Positions 1 through 6,751 of a DNA stretch of 9,744 bases are shown here, piece by piece (position 1 is the first letter of the stretch; every line of letters begins with the position of its first letter). The stretch is from an uncultured Prochlorococcus sp. GTDB taxonomy: Bacteria > Cyanobacteriota > Cyanobacteriia > PCC-6307 > Cyanobiaceae. Under the pieces are notes generated by a model. The model had not been told where the DNA came from. It did no database searches and worked only from the letters and a program-made list of their open reading frames with translations. The position numbers and the translations under genes are program-made. The stretch covers positions 1 to 9,744 of the forward strand of contig CACGIB010000023.1 of NCBI GenBank assembly GCA_902573045.1, in the 5' to 3' direction.

Positions 1-39
1 GTGTTGATGGGGGTTAAGCATTTAAAACCAAATATTTAG
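1..39 (+). CDS. 3' end of an upstream gene (possibly ftsQ), partial
   Basis: Frame 1 is open from the first base and ends at a TAG at 37-39, giving a 12-residue tail (VLMGVKHLKPNI). Frame 3 closes sooner, at the TAA at 15-17, and cannot be excluded as the real frame. In cyanobacteria ftsQ commonly lies directly upstream of ftsZ, so this is probably the FtsQ C-terminus. That rests on gene order only; twelve residues are too few to recognise a family. If correct, the ftsZ leader is 98 bases long (40-137). Confidence 0.3.
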   Translation: MLMGVKHLKPNI

Positions 40-109
40 TAAATAAATATTTTAAGGATTTTGCTCAACAAATTCCTACAGATGAGCTTAGTAAGTTCAT
101 AATGCACCC

Positions 110-121
110 AATACTAGTATT
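110..121. promoter_or_regulatory. 12-bp perfect palindrome just upstream of ftsZ
   Basis: AATACTAGTATT is a perfect inverted repeat that ends 16 bases before the ftsZ start codon. Symmetric sites of this kind can bind dimeric regulators, and this one lies between the upstream gene and ftsZ. In DNA this A+T-rich a few 12-bp palindromes are expected by chance in 10 kb, so only the position makes it notable. A CATAAT at 99-104 is a possible -10 element for ftsZ, without a recognisable -35. Confidence 0.22.
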
Positions 122-137
122 AGAACCTTATTAAGAG

Positions 138-1253
138 ATGAGCTTCGGTAACAATCCAAACTTTGATCAATCGAGAGAAATCCTTCCAAGCCAAAACGCC
201 AAAATAGAAGTTATTGGTGTAGGTGGTGGTGGCAGTAATGCAGTCAATAGAATGATAAACAGTGACCTAGAGGGTGTTTCATTTAGAGTCCTCAATACCG
301 ATGCACAAGCCCTATTGCAATCTTCTGCAGAGAGTAGGGTTCAACTTGGACAAAACCTCACTAGAGGTTTAGGTGCAGGTGGGAATCCAAGCATTGGGCA
401 AAAAGCAGCCGAAGAATCCAAAGAAGAGCTTCAACAAGCTTTAGAAGGATCTGATCTAGTTTTTATAGCTGCTGGAATGGGTGGAGGAACTGGTACAGGA
501 GCAGCTCCCGTAGTTGCAGAAGTAGCCAAACAAAGTGGAGCTCTAACAGTAGGTATAGTAACTAAACCATTTTCTTTTGAAGGAAAAAGAAGAATGCGTC
601 AAGCAGAGGAAGGGATCGCAAGACTAGCTGAAAACGTTGATACTCTTATAGTTATTCCAAATGACAGATTAAAAGACGTTATAGCAGGAGCTCCCCTTCA
701 AGAAGCATTTAGGAATGCTGATGATGTTTTAAGGATGGGCGTAAAAGGCATAAGTGACATAATTACTTGTCCAGGATTAGTTAATGTTGATTTTGCAGAT
801 GTAAGATCAGTTATGACGGAAGCTGGCACTGCTCTTCTCGGAATAGGTATAGGTTCAGGAAGATCGAGAGCTATAGAGGCAGCACAGGCAGCAATGAATA
901 GTCCTTTATTAGAAGCAGCTAGAATTGATGGAGCTAAAGGCTGCGTTATAAATATTACTGGTGGCAAAGACATGACTTTAGAAGACATGACCTCCGCATC
1001 TGAAATTATTTATGATGTTGTTGATCAAGAAGCAAATATTATTGTTGGTGCAGTGGTCGATGAGGCAATGGAAGGGGAGATACAAGTTACTGTAATTGCT
1101 ACAGGATTTGAAATGACCCAACCATTAAACCAGCAAAGAATAAAAAACAGATTATCTAATCAACCATTATATAATTTTTCAGACAATAAAGAATCAGGAG
1201 CTAGTATTCCTGAGTTTTTGAGATTAAGGCAAAATAAAAAAGATATAGGTTAA
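138..1253 (+). CDS. ftsZ: Cell division protein FtsZ
   Basis: FtsZ is the tubulin-like GTPase that polymerises at mid-cell into the Z-ring and recruits the division machinery. The 371-residue product has a glycine-rich nucleotide-binding loop near residues 27-33, the tubulin signature GGGTGTG at 115-121, and the T7 synergy loop NVDFADV at 216-222 that completes the GTPase site of the neighbouring subunit. The globular part ends near residue 326. Only about 27 residues of linker separate it from the C-terminal peptide (IPEFLRLR, 357-364) that should bind membrane-anchoring partners. The N-terminal tail before the core is also short, about 20 residues. The ATG at 138 is the natural start, and no proper Shine-Dalgarno sequence precedes it. 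The gene converges on ffs, with only 15 bases between its stop codon and the end of that RNA. Family assignment is certain. Confidence 0.98.
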   Translation: MSFGNNPNFDQSREILPSQNAKIEVIGVGGGGSNAVNRMINSDLEGVSFRVLNTDAQALLQSSAESRVQLGQNLTRGLGAGGNPSIGQKAAEESKEELQQALEGSDLVFIAAGMGGGTGTGAAPVVAEVAKQSGALTVGIVTKPFSFEGKRRMRQAEEGIARLAENVDTLIVIPNDRLKDVIAGAPLQEAFRNADDVLRMGVKGISDIITCPGLVNVDFADVRSVMTEAGTALLGIGIGSGRSRAIEAAQAAMNSPLLEAARIDGAKGCVINITGGKDMTLEDMTSASEIIYDVVDQEANIIVGAVVDEAMEGEIQVTVIATGFEMTQPLNQQRIKNRLSNQPLYNFSDNKESGASIPEFLRLRQNKKDIG

Positions 1254-1268
1254 AAGGTAAAATAGAGT

Positions 1269-1362
1269 GACTCGGTTATCTCGCCTGCCTCAAGCATCCC
1301 TTGTGGCTGCTACCTTCCGGTCCTGACCAGGTTTAGGCGTTAAAACCGCGAAAGGCCGAGTC
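1269..1362 (-). ncRNA. ffs: Signal recognition particle RNA (4.5S type)
   Basis: The reverse complement carries the diagnostic SRP domain IV core, GGTCAGGACCGGAAGGTAGC (plus-strand 1308-1327), which includes the GGAA tetraloop and the conserved internal loops that bind Ffh. The ends pair perfectly: GACTCGG at one end and CCGAGTC at the other close the terminal helix and set a length of about 94 nucleotides, the usual size of the short bacterial form. Together with Ffh the RNA directs membrane and secreted proteins to the translocon. The gene lies on the minus strand between ftsZ and panB, opposite to both. Its 3' end faces the ftsZ stop codon, followed by a T-rich stretch in the transcript sense (1254-1265). 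The exact ends are inferred from the pairing and could be off by a few bases. Confidence 0.94.
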
Positions 1363-1368
1363 AAAAAT

Positions 1369-1377
1369 ATATTAGCA
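1369..1377 (-). promoter_or_regulatory. Extended -10 promoter element of ffs
   Basis: Read on the minus strand this is TGCTAATAT, an extended -10 box (TGn followed by TAATAT). Its last base is 6 bases from the first base of the SRP RNA at 1362, the right distance for initiation. No good -35 hexamer is visible upstream, which is common with extended -10 promoters and in picocyanobacteria. The spacing fits the RNA end inferred independently from base pairing. Confidence 0.45.
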
Positions 1378-1409
1378 ATTCTTGATTAAAAAAGATACAT
1401 AAATTTATT

Positions 1410-2183
1410 ATGTTACCTTCAGACCTAGTTAATTATAAAAAAAAATCTCGCAAAATCATTGCACTAACTGCTTGGGACTCCATATCAGGGTCTATTGCCG
1501 AACAAGCAAATGTTGATCTCGTACTAGTAGGAGATTCATTAGCAATGGTCTGCTTAGGATACAAATCGACATTACCATTAACTTTAGAAAACATAATTTA
1601 TCATACTAATGCTGTTTCAAGAGGGTTTAAGAAGAAAATTGAGGAGCAACCTTTAGTCGTTTCAGATATGCCTTTTCTAACTTACCAATGTGGAGAGGAT
1701 AAAGCTGTTGAGTATGCAGGGAAAATCATTCAGAGCACTTATGCAAAAGCTGTAAAAGTAGAAGGAGCTGAACCAGAAATACAAAAAGTTATTTCTAGAT
1801 TAATAAGAATGGGAATCCCTGTTATGGGTCATATAGGTCTTACACCACAAAGCTATCTAAATATTGGATTTAAAAAACAAGGAGAAAGCCTAGCAAGCCA
1901 AGAAAAAATCAAGAAAGAGGCTTCAATTCTTGAAGAATTAGGATGTTTTTCAATAGTTCTTGAACATATTCCTGATTTGCTTGCTAAGGAAATACAAAAT
2001 TCTTTAACAATTCCCACAATAGGTATCGGCGCAGGTAATTATTGCGATGGGCAAGTAAGAGTTACTGCAGATTTGTTAGGTCTTAATGATGATCAACCCC
2101 CATTTTGCCAACCAATTATCCAAGGAAAGAAATTATTTAAGGATAAATTAAAAGAATGGGTAGAGTCTGAAAGACTTAACTAA
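1410..2183 (+). CDS. panB: 3-methyl-2-oxobutanoate hydroxymethyltransferase
   Basis: PanB transfers a hydroxymethyl group from 5,10-methylenetetrahydrofolate to 2-oxoisovalerate, giving ketopantoate, the first committed step to pantothenate and coenzyme A. The 257-residue protein is a typical length for this TIM-barrel family. Visible motifs are VLVGDSLAM (38-46, metal-binding D42), SDMPF (85-89, metal ligand D86), VKVEG (115-119, K116), MGHIGLTPQS (139-148), catalytic E185 in VLEH, and IPTIGIGAG followed by CDGQV (201-216). The ATG at 1410 gives a normal N-terminus. The gene stands alone: ffs upstream runs the other way, and a long gap follows downstream. Its substrate 2-oxoisovalerate is made in the valine pathway served by ilvC further along the window, but the two genes are not in one operon. 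Confidence 0.97.
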   Translation: MLPSDLVNYKKKSRKIIALTAWDSISGSIAEQANVDLVLVGDSLAMVCLGYKSTLPLTLENIIYHTNAVSRGFKKKIEEQPLVVSDMPFLTYQCGEDKAVEYAGKIIQSTYAKAVKVEGAEPEIQKVISRLIRMGIPVMGHIGLTPQSYLNIGFKKQGESLASQEKIKKEASILEELGCFSIVLEHIPDLLAKEIQNSLTIPTIGIGAGNYCDGQVRVTADLLGLNDDQPPFCQPIIQGKKLFKDKLKEWVESERLN

Positions 2184-2468
2184 TTAACCCATCTTGTCAT
2201 AAAGTCTAATTCCTTAAGAACATATTATTTTATAAGGGTTTAGTAGGATATACATTATCTTTTAATCATTTCATTTTTTTCTATTTTTGATATTTAAAAA
2301 TAAGTTTGTATAGTTTGCAATAACTAATAAAAGCAAAAGGAATGTATTAATAGACATTTAAAAAGAAAGTCGTTATAACATTTAATTTAGATCTTCTGTC
2401 AATCGATGGATTTTTGTTTCAAAATTTATTTTTTACAAATTTCAAAAGATATTTAAGACTATATTCCT
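2184..2468. other. AT-rich intergenic gap, no convincing gene
   Basis: These 285 bases are very A+T-rich. No tRNA, conserved RNA motif or strong terminator was found. A weak 7-bp stem (TATTTTT at 2282-2288 with AAAAATA at 2296-2302) is made entirely of A-T pairs. The only coding possibility noticed is a 28-codon minus-strand frame at 2271-2357, which would make a hydrophobic peptide with a basic tail (see findings). The region should contain the panB 3' end and the promoter of the small lipoprotein gene, but neither can be placed with confidence. Confidence 0.5.
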
Positions 2469-2699
2469 TTGATTAATAAATTAATTTTGAAAAACTCTAA
2501 TTATCTTATTCCTTTTCTTTCGATGATAATTCTTACATTGGGATGTTCAAATAAACCAGCAGAAAAAAAAATGAAAATGCCAATGTTATTTGATACTAGA
2601 GAACAGGCAGAAAAAGAAGCCTATAAATTTGGTTGCGAAGGGGCTCATCAAATGGGGAATAAATGGATGCCATGTAATATGCACAAACATAACCATTAA
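2469..2699 (+). CDS. Small putative lipoprotein, DUF3721-like, Cys/His/Met-rich
   Basis: The frame encodes 76 residues from a TTG codon. The first in-frame ATG (2523) would remove most of the signal sequence, so the TTG is preferred. The N-terminus has lysines at 4 and 8, a hydrophobic core (about 12-25) and a lipobox-like LTLGC with C26 as the candidate lipidated cysteine. The -3 and -2 residues (T, L) are not ideal, so simple secretion or anchoring is possible. The C-terminal half, an MPMLFDTREQAEKEA stretch followed by FGCEGAHQMGNKWMPC, matches my recollection of the short DUF3721 domain of marine cyanobacteria. Possible metal ligands are C56, H60, M62, M67, C69, M71, H72, H74 and H76. Function is unknown; periplasmic metal binding is an inference. 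The gene is followed by convergent hemW after about 170 bases holding no supported gene. Confidence 0.75.
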   Translation: MINKLILKNSNYLIPFLSMIILTLGCSNKPAEKKMKMPMLFDTREQAEKEAYKFGCEGAHQMGNKWMPCNMHKHNH

Positions 2700-2869
2700 A
2701 ACGAGTGTTTAATCTCTCAAATTTTTATCAACTTAGAATTATTTTTTGCCGAGATTTGCTTCACCTTTTGTTAAAGAAGTTTTTGAGGGGATTTGTTTTA
2801 TTATCTGCAATTCCCATAAAACAAGTGATGAAAATAGTTTTAGCTATAACAAAATGGGTATGGTTAATC

Positions 2870-4093
2870 TTAATTAATCTCATCCCACCACCTAAACATA
2901 GAGACAAGAACTTGATTGCTTAGTTCCATACCATTAGGCTCACTTAAAAAGAATCTATTCCCCTTTCTTACTAATAGGCCACTTTCAAGAAATCTTTCCC
3001 ATTTTTCAAGTAATTTACTAAAGTTGGTTTCGATTTTTTTGTTTTCCCAGTTTTGTTCTTTAAACACCTCCTTGAGGTCAATACCCTCTTTGAGTCTTAA
3101 TCCCAACATTATTTTTTCATCAAGTTCTTTATAGGCAAACTCATTATTAGTTAGGGATGAATCTAAATTAAGTTCATATTGTCTAATTACCCATTCTTTA
3201 TATTCTTTGCTAACTCTTGGCCTAGTTAACTTTTCTCCCCAAGGAGAACTAGTTGAACCTTGACCAAAACTCCACCATCCTAAACCACTCCAATAAACTC
3301 TATTATGTCTCGATTGATGCCGCGGAAGGCAATAGTTTGAGATTTCATATCTTGTATAACCTGAGTTTTTTAAAATTAAATGGGTTGATTCACTGTTTCT
3401 AAAAGCTTCTTCATCACTTGGGAGTTTTAATTTTCCTAAACTAACTAATTTTTTAAAAACAGTACCATTTTCAATATTTAAATCGTAAATAGATAGATGC
3501 GGTGGTGAAAATGTTATTGCTTTTTTTAAGTCATCTTGCCATTCTTTAAATCCACTAAGTGGCAAGTTTTGAATTAAATCTAAACTCCAGCTTTTTATTA
3601 ACCCAGAATCAAATTCTCTCTTCAACCATAAACAAGATTTTTCTGCATCTTCTTTAGAATGACGCCTTCCCGACTTTTGAAGTATCTGATTATTAAAACT
3701 TTGTACTCCTAGACTAAATCTATTTATCCCAGCATTTATAAATCCAAAAAGATCATCTTGAGTAAAACTTGCTGGATCAACCTCCATAGTGATTTCAGCA
3801 CCATAGTCAATTCCATAATTTTCTCTAAAAAGATCAATTAATTCTTTGATTTGGGTTGGATCTAAAATTGAGGGTGTGCCACCTCCTACATAAATGGTCG
3901 ATAGAGGTGATTTATGCTTAATTGACAATATTTCTTTATATAAAAATTGCAAATATTCTTGAACAGTTTTGCTTCCATAACCTTTTAAAGTTTCAACTTT
4001 GTTTCCAAGTGGAATTACTGCAAAATCACAATAAAAACACCTCCTATGGCAAAAAGGAATGTGTATATAGGCACTTCTTGGAAACTTATTCAT
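2870..4093 (-). CDS. hemW: HemW-type radical SAM protein (heme chaperone family)
   Basis: This 407-residue radical-SAM protein has the cluster motif CHRRCFYCDF (C15, C19, C22 from the chosen start). It then shows GGGTPS (70-75) for S-adenosylmethionine binding, EVDP near 104, and SLGVQSFN with GRRH further on. The CxxxCxxCxF form without a fourth nearby cysteine fits HemW, a heme-binding chaperone, rather than true oxygen-independent coproporphyrinogen oxidase HemN. Such genes are often mislabelled hemN. The C-terminal part (about 320-407) is the usual HemN-C region ending in LSNQVLVSMF. The start is placed at the ATG at 4093 because MNKFPRSAYIHIPFC matches the normal distance to the cluster motif; a TTG at 4120 would add nine residues. 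The last bases overlap no supported gene. It is divergent from the PIN-TRAM gene. Confidence 0.9.
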   Translation of the reverse strand: MNKFPRSAYIHIPFCHRRCFYCDFAVIPLGNKVETLKGYGSKTVQEYLQFLYKEILSIKHKSPLSTIYVGGGTPSILDPTQIKELIDLFRENYGIDYGAEITMEVDPASFTQDDLFGFINAGINRFSLGVQSFNNQILQKSGRRHSKEDAEKSCLWLKREFDSGLIKSWSLDLIQNLPLSGFKEWQDDLKKAITFSPPHLSIYDLNIENGTVFKKLVSLGKLKLPSDEEAFRNSESTHLILKNSGYTRYEISNYCLPRHQSRHNRVYWSGLGWWSFGQGSTSSPWGEKLTRPRVSKEYKEWVIRQYELNLDSSLTNNEFAYKELDEKIMLGLRLKEGIDLKEVFKEQNWENKKIETNFSKLLEKWERFLESGLLVRKGNRFFLSEPNGMELSNQVLVSMFRWWDEIN

Positions 4094-4128
4094 AATCTTA
4101 GATGCATTTTTAAGGTCCAAAAAAGTGT

Positions 4129-4155
4129 TAAGGATCGAAAAAAATAAAATCCTTA
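4129..4155. promoter_or_regulatory. Inverted repeat in the hemW / PIN-TRAM divergent spacer
   Basis: TAAGGAT (4129-4135) and ATCCTTA (4149-4155) are perfect 7-bp inverted copies separated by 13 A-rich bases. The half-site centres are 20 bases apart, about two helical turns, which suits a dimeric regulator contacting one face of DNA. It lies between two divergent genes and could serve either. In the hemW transcript it would form a small 5' hairpin. No known binding consensus was recognised. Confidence 0.35.
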
Positions 4156-4181
4156 TTTACTCAATTAATAAATCCTAGTAG

Positions 4182-4187
4182 ATTATA
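4182..4187 (-). promoter_or_regulatory. Candidate -10 box for hemW
   Basis: The minus strand reads TATAAT here, an exact -10 consensus. It would start transcription near 4175 and leave a leader of roughly 80 bases before the hemW ATG at 4093; the inverted repeat at 4129-4155 would lie inside that leader. No -35 hexamer is visible at the matching distance, and one exact TATAAT is not rare in DNA this A+T-rich. Confidence 0.3.
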
Positions 4188-4190
4188 GAT

Positions 4191-5300
4191 ATGACAGATA
4201 CCTTAGTATTAATTTTATTTGTATTGTCTGGGGCTGCTTCAGGATGGCTTGGTGTTGATTTATTGCCAGTGGACATACTCAAACAGGTATCCAATGTAGA
4301 GGGTTTCAGAATTGTTTTAGCAATAATAGGTTTATTTATAGGATTAGCAGCAGGTTTTGTATTCCTTCAACTCAGAAAGACATTTCTTGATCAAATAAGG
4401 ACAATGCCTACAGATTTATTAATAAGTAGGTCGGTTGGCTTGATTTTAGGATTACTTGTTGCGAATCTCCTACTTGCTCCAATACTATTAATTCCTTTCC
4501 CTAGAGAAGTCTTTTTTGCAAAACCCTTAGCAGCTATATTAAGCAATATTTTCTTTGGTGTTCTTGGATATAAGTTAGCAGATACGCATGGAAGAACACT
4601 ATTGAGATTATTTAATCCAAATAATACTGATGCATATCTAGTTAATGAAGGAATACTACCTGCTGCAAGTCCAAAAATTCTTGATACCAGCGTAATTATT
4701 GATGGCAGAATAAATGGCCTATTAAGTTGCGGATTGTTGGAAGGACAACTAATTGTTGCTCAAAGTGTAATAGATGAATTACAAACTTTAGCTGACTCAA
4801 GCAGTAATGAAAAAAGGTCTAAAGGAAGAAGAGGTTTAAAATTATTAAAAGAATTAAGAGATTTATACGGGAGAAGACTCGTAATAAATCCAACAAAGTA
4901 TGAAGGTAATGGGGTAGATGAAAAACTATTGAAAATTACTGAGGATATGACAGGAACTTTAATTACGGCTGATTATAATCTTTCTCAAATCGCTGAAGTT
5001 AAGGAATTAAAAGTTATGAATTTGAGTGATTTGGTTATTGCTTTAAGACCAGAAGTTCAGCCAGGAGAATCACTTAATATAAAAATCGTAAGAGAGGGAA
5101 AAGAAAAAATGCAAGGTATTGGATACTTAGATGACGGAACAATGGTTGTTATTGATGAGGCAAAGAATTTTGTTGGGAGCAGATTAGATATTGTAATTAC
5201 TGGAGCACTACAAACTCCCACTGGAAGAATGGTGTTTGGAAAACTGATAAATAATCCTGAGTCAAACAAATCTTTTAAATCACCAGCGACACAGGGCTAA
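4191..5300 (+). CDS. Integral membrane PIN-TRAM protein (YacL-like)
   Basis: The 369-residue product begins with four predicted membrane helices (about 4-24, 40-60, 78-103 and 109-130). A PIN nuclease domain follows, with acidic residues at the expected places: D165 and D171 in LDTSVIIDGR, E196 in VIDELQ, D243 in GVDEKLL and D261 in TADYNL. A C-terminal TRAM domain (about 291-352) is a small beta-barrel that binds RNA. This layout matches the Bacillus YacL family, thought to be membrane-anchored ribonucleases; the substrate is not established. All candidate metal ligands are present, so the nuclease looks intact. The ATG at 4191 starts directly at the first helix. clpR starts 31-40 bases after the stop codon, so a shared transcript with the Clp genes is likely. 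Confidence 0.93.
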   Translation: MTDTLVLILFVLSGAASGWLGVDLLPVDILKQVSNVEGFRIVLAIIGLFIGLAAGFVFLQLRKTFLDQIRTMPTDLLISRSVGLILGLLVANLLLAPILLIPFPREVFFAKPLAAILSNIFFGVLGYKLADTHGRTLLRLFNPNNTDAYLVNEGILPAASPKILDTSVIIDGRINGLLSCGLLEGQLIVAQSVIDELQTLADSSSNEKRSKGRRGLKLLKELRDLYGRRLVINPTKYEGNGVDEKLLKITEDMTGTLITADYNLSQIAEVKELKVMNLSDLVIALRPEVQPGESLNIKIVREGKEKMQGIGYLDDGTMVVIDEAKNFVGSRLDIVITGALQTPTGRMVFGKLINNPESNKSFKSPATQG

Positions 5301-5340
5301 ATCTAGCTAGAATCAAATCAATATTAATTTTGTGATACAA

Positions 5341-6003
5341 ATGACTGTATCTGCTCCTTATTACGGCGAAAACACCGTTATGAGGACCCCACCTCCCGAT
5401 CTCCCCTCTCTTTTACTAAAAGAGAGAATCGTCTATCTTGGTTTACCATTATTTTCAGATGATGATGCGAAAAGACAACTAGGAATGGATGTTACTGAGC
5501 TAATTATTGCTCAACTTCTTTATCTAGAATTTGAAGATCCAGAAAAACCTATCTATTTTTACATAAATTCAACCGGGACAAGTTGGTATACAGGCGATGC
5601 AGTTGGTTTCGAAACAGAAGCTTTCGCCATCTGCGATACAATAAGCTATATCAAGCCTCCAGTACACACAATATGTATCGGACAAGCAATGGGAACGGCT
5701 GCAGTAATTCTTTCATCTGGCACGAAAGGACAAAGAGCCGCTCTTCCGCATGCCTCTATTGTTTTACATCAGCCTATAAGTGGAGCAAGAGGTCAAGCAA
5801 CCGATATCCAAATAAGAGCTGAAGAAGTTTTGAAAAATAAAAAATCAATGCTCGAGATTCTATCTCGTAATACTGGGAAAACTATTGAAGAACTCTCTAA
5901 AGACTCTGACAGGATGAGTTATCTTAACCCTCAAGAAGCCCTAGATTATGGAGTTATCGATAGAATACTTACAAGCCAAAAAGATTTACCAAATAAAATT
6001 TAA
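5341..6003 (+). CDS. clpR: ClpR, inactive subunit of the ClpP3/R protease core
   Basis: The protein is clearly ClpP-related but has lost protease residues. By alignment with the neighbouring ClpP, the nucleophilic serine is replaced by glycine (CIGQAMG, G118 from the chosen start), the catalytic aspartate aligns with a methionine (DSDRM, M192), and the histidine remains (VLHQP, H143). An insertion of about nine residues between YINS and CDTI (about 76-100) is the extra loop that marks ClpR of cyanobacteria and plastids. ClpR has a structural role, forming mixed heptameric rings with ClpP3 that work with the ClpC chaperone. The ATG at 5341 (MTVSAPYYG) is preferred; a GTG at 5332 would add three residues. 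The gene for the active partner follows after 26 bases. Cyanobacterial family identity is strong. Confidence 0.94.
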   Translation: MTVSAPYYGENTVMRTPPPDLPSLLLKERIVYLGLPLFSDDDAKRQLGMDVTELIIAQLLYLEFEDPEKPIYFYINSTGTSWYTGDAVGFETEAFAICDTISYIKPPVHTICIGQAMGTAAVILSSGTKGQRAALPHASIVLHQPISGARGQATDIQIRAEEVLKNKKSMLEILSRNTGKTIEELSKDSDRMSYLNPQEALDYGVIDRILTSQKDLPNKI

Positions 6004-6029
6004 CTTTCACATTCAATTACTTTAAAATC

Positions 6030-6641
6030 ATGCCAATAGGAACTCCAAGCGTGCCCTACAGACTTCCAGGAAGTCAATACGAAAGATGGGTTGACATATA
6101 TACAAGATTAGGTGTTGAAAGAATTCTTTTTCTTGGACAAGAAGTTAATGATGGTATTGCTAATAGCCTTGTTGCACAAATGCTTTATCTTGATTCTGAT
6201 GACAATTCCAAACCTATCTATTTATATATAAATAGCCCAGGAGGATCAGTAACCGCTGGATTGGCTATATACGACACCATTAAGTATGTAAAAAGTGATG
6301 TTGTAACCATATGCGTAGGCCTCGCAGCTTCCATGGGTGCGTTTCTATTAGCTGCTGGTACCAAAGGTAAAAGAGTTGCTTTACCTCACAGTAGAATAAT
6401 GATTCATCAACCTCTTGGAGGAACATCTCAACGTCAAGCAAGTGATATCGAAATAGAGGCTAAGGAAATTTTAAGAATTAAAGATATGTTAAATATGTCT
6501 ATGGCAGATATGACAGGCCAATCATTTGAGAAAATTGAAAAGGATACTGATAGAGATTATTTTCTGAGTGCTGAAGAGGCAAAAAATTATGGCTTAATTG
6601 ATAGAGTAATCACTCATCCGAGCGAAGCAAATCAGTCTTAA
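6030..6641 (+). CDS. clpP: ATP-dependent Clp protease proteolytic subunit (ClpP3 type)
   Basis: This 203-residue serine peptidase keeps the full catalytic triad: S101 in LAASMGA, H126 in MIHQP and D176 in TDRDYFL. It also has the usual [11 protein letters not shown] and [11 protein letters not shown] segments, and its length is normal for the family. It assembles into the barrel-shaped proteolytic chamber fed by a Clp/Hsp100 ATPase and degrades unfolded or tagged proteins in the cytoplasm. Position directly after clpR is the cyanobacterial clpR-clpP3 arrangement, so the product is most likely ClpP3, the active partner in the mixed core; the numbering is inferred from context. The ATG at 6030 gives a typical short N-terminus. 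A 110-base spacer to ilvC suggests the Clp transcription unit may end here, although no clear hairpin terminator is visible. Confidence 0.97.
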   Translation: MPIGTPSVPYRLPGSQYERWVDIYTRLGVERILFLGQEVNDGIANSLVAQMLYLDSDDNSKPIYLYINSPGGSVTAGLAIYDTIKYVKSDVVTICVGLAASMGAFLLAAGTKGKRVALPHSRIMIHQPLGGTSQRQASDIEIEAKEILRIKDMLNMSMADMTGQSFEKIEKDTDRDYFLSAEEAKNYGLIDRVITHPSEANQS

Positions 6642-6751
6642 ATTTTCTAACAAAATATTTTAATTTTCATTTTTAAATTAATAAATTTTTGGTTTATTTA
6701 CACCTTTAATGTCTAATATATTAATTATCAAATGAAAAGAAGCTAGAACTA

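Noticed and set aside
698..988. Minus-strand open frame inside ftsZ
   Set aside because: It lies wholly within the strongly conserved FtsZ coding sequence and its translation has no recognisable domain; it is a shadow frame.
2184..2240. Possible panB terminator (AACCC with GGGTT)
   Set aside because: The 5-bp arms are about 45 bases apart with no compact stem or following T-run, so it does not look like an intrinsic terminator.
2746..2877. 43-codon plus-strand frame starting at TTG
   Set aside because: Its composition is somewhat more protein-like than the overlapping frame, but it has no ATG near the start, no recognised motif and overlaps the hemW stop codon. Not supportable without conservation data.
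2705..2923. Plus-strand frame of 72 codons right after the small lipoprotein gene
   Set aside because: It starts at a GTG, reads low-complexity hydrophobic residues typical of A+T-rich noncoding DNA, and runs into the well-conserved end of hemW. A second DUF3721-like copy was looked for here and not found.
2916..3134. Plus-strand frame antisense to the hemW 3' part
   Set aside because: It is rich in Ser, Leu and Phe from reading hemW backwards and has no independent support.
5057..5269. Minus-strand frame opposite the TRAM domain
   Set aside because: The TRAM coding frame on the plus strand explains these bases.
5583..5822. Second plus-strand frame inside clpR
   Set aside because: The conserved ClpR protein occupies the region; the other frame lacks any family resemblance.
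6642..6751. Possible attenuator or riboswitch before ilvC
   Set aside because: No leader peptide rich in Ile, Leu or Val codons and no stable hairpin could be found; the bases are almost entirely A and T.
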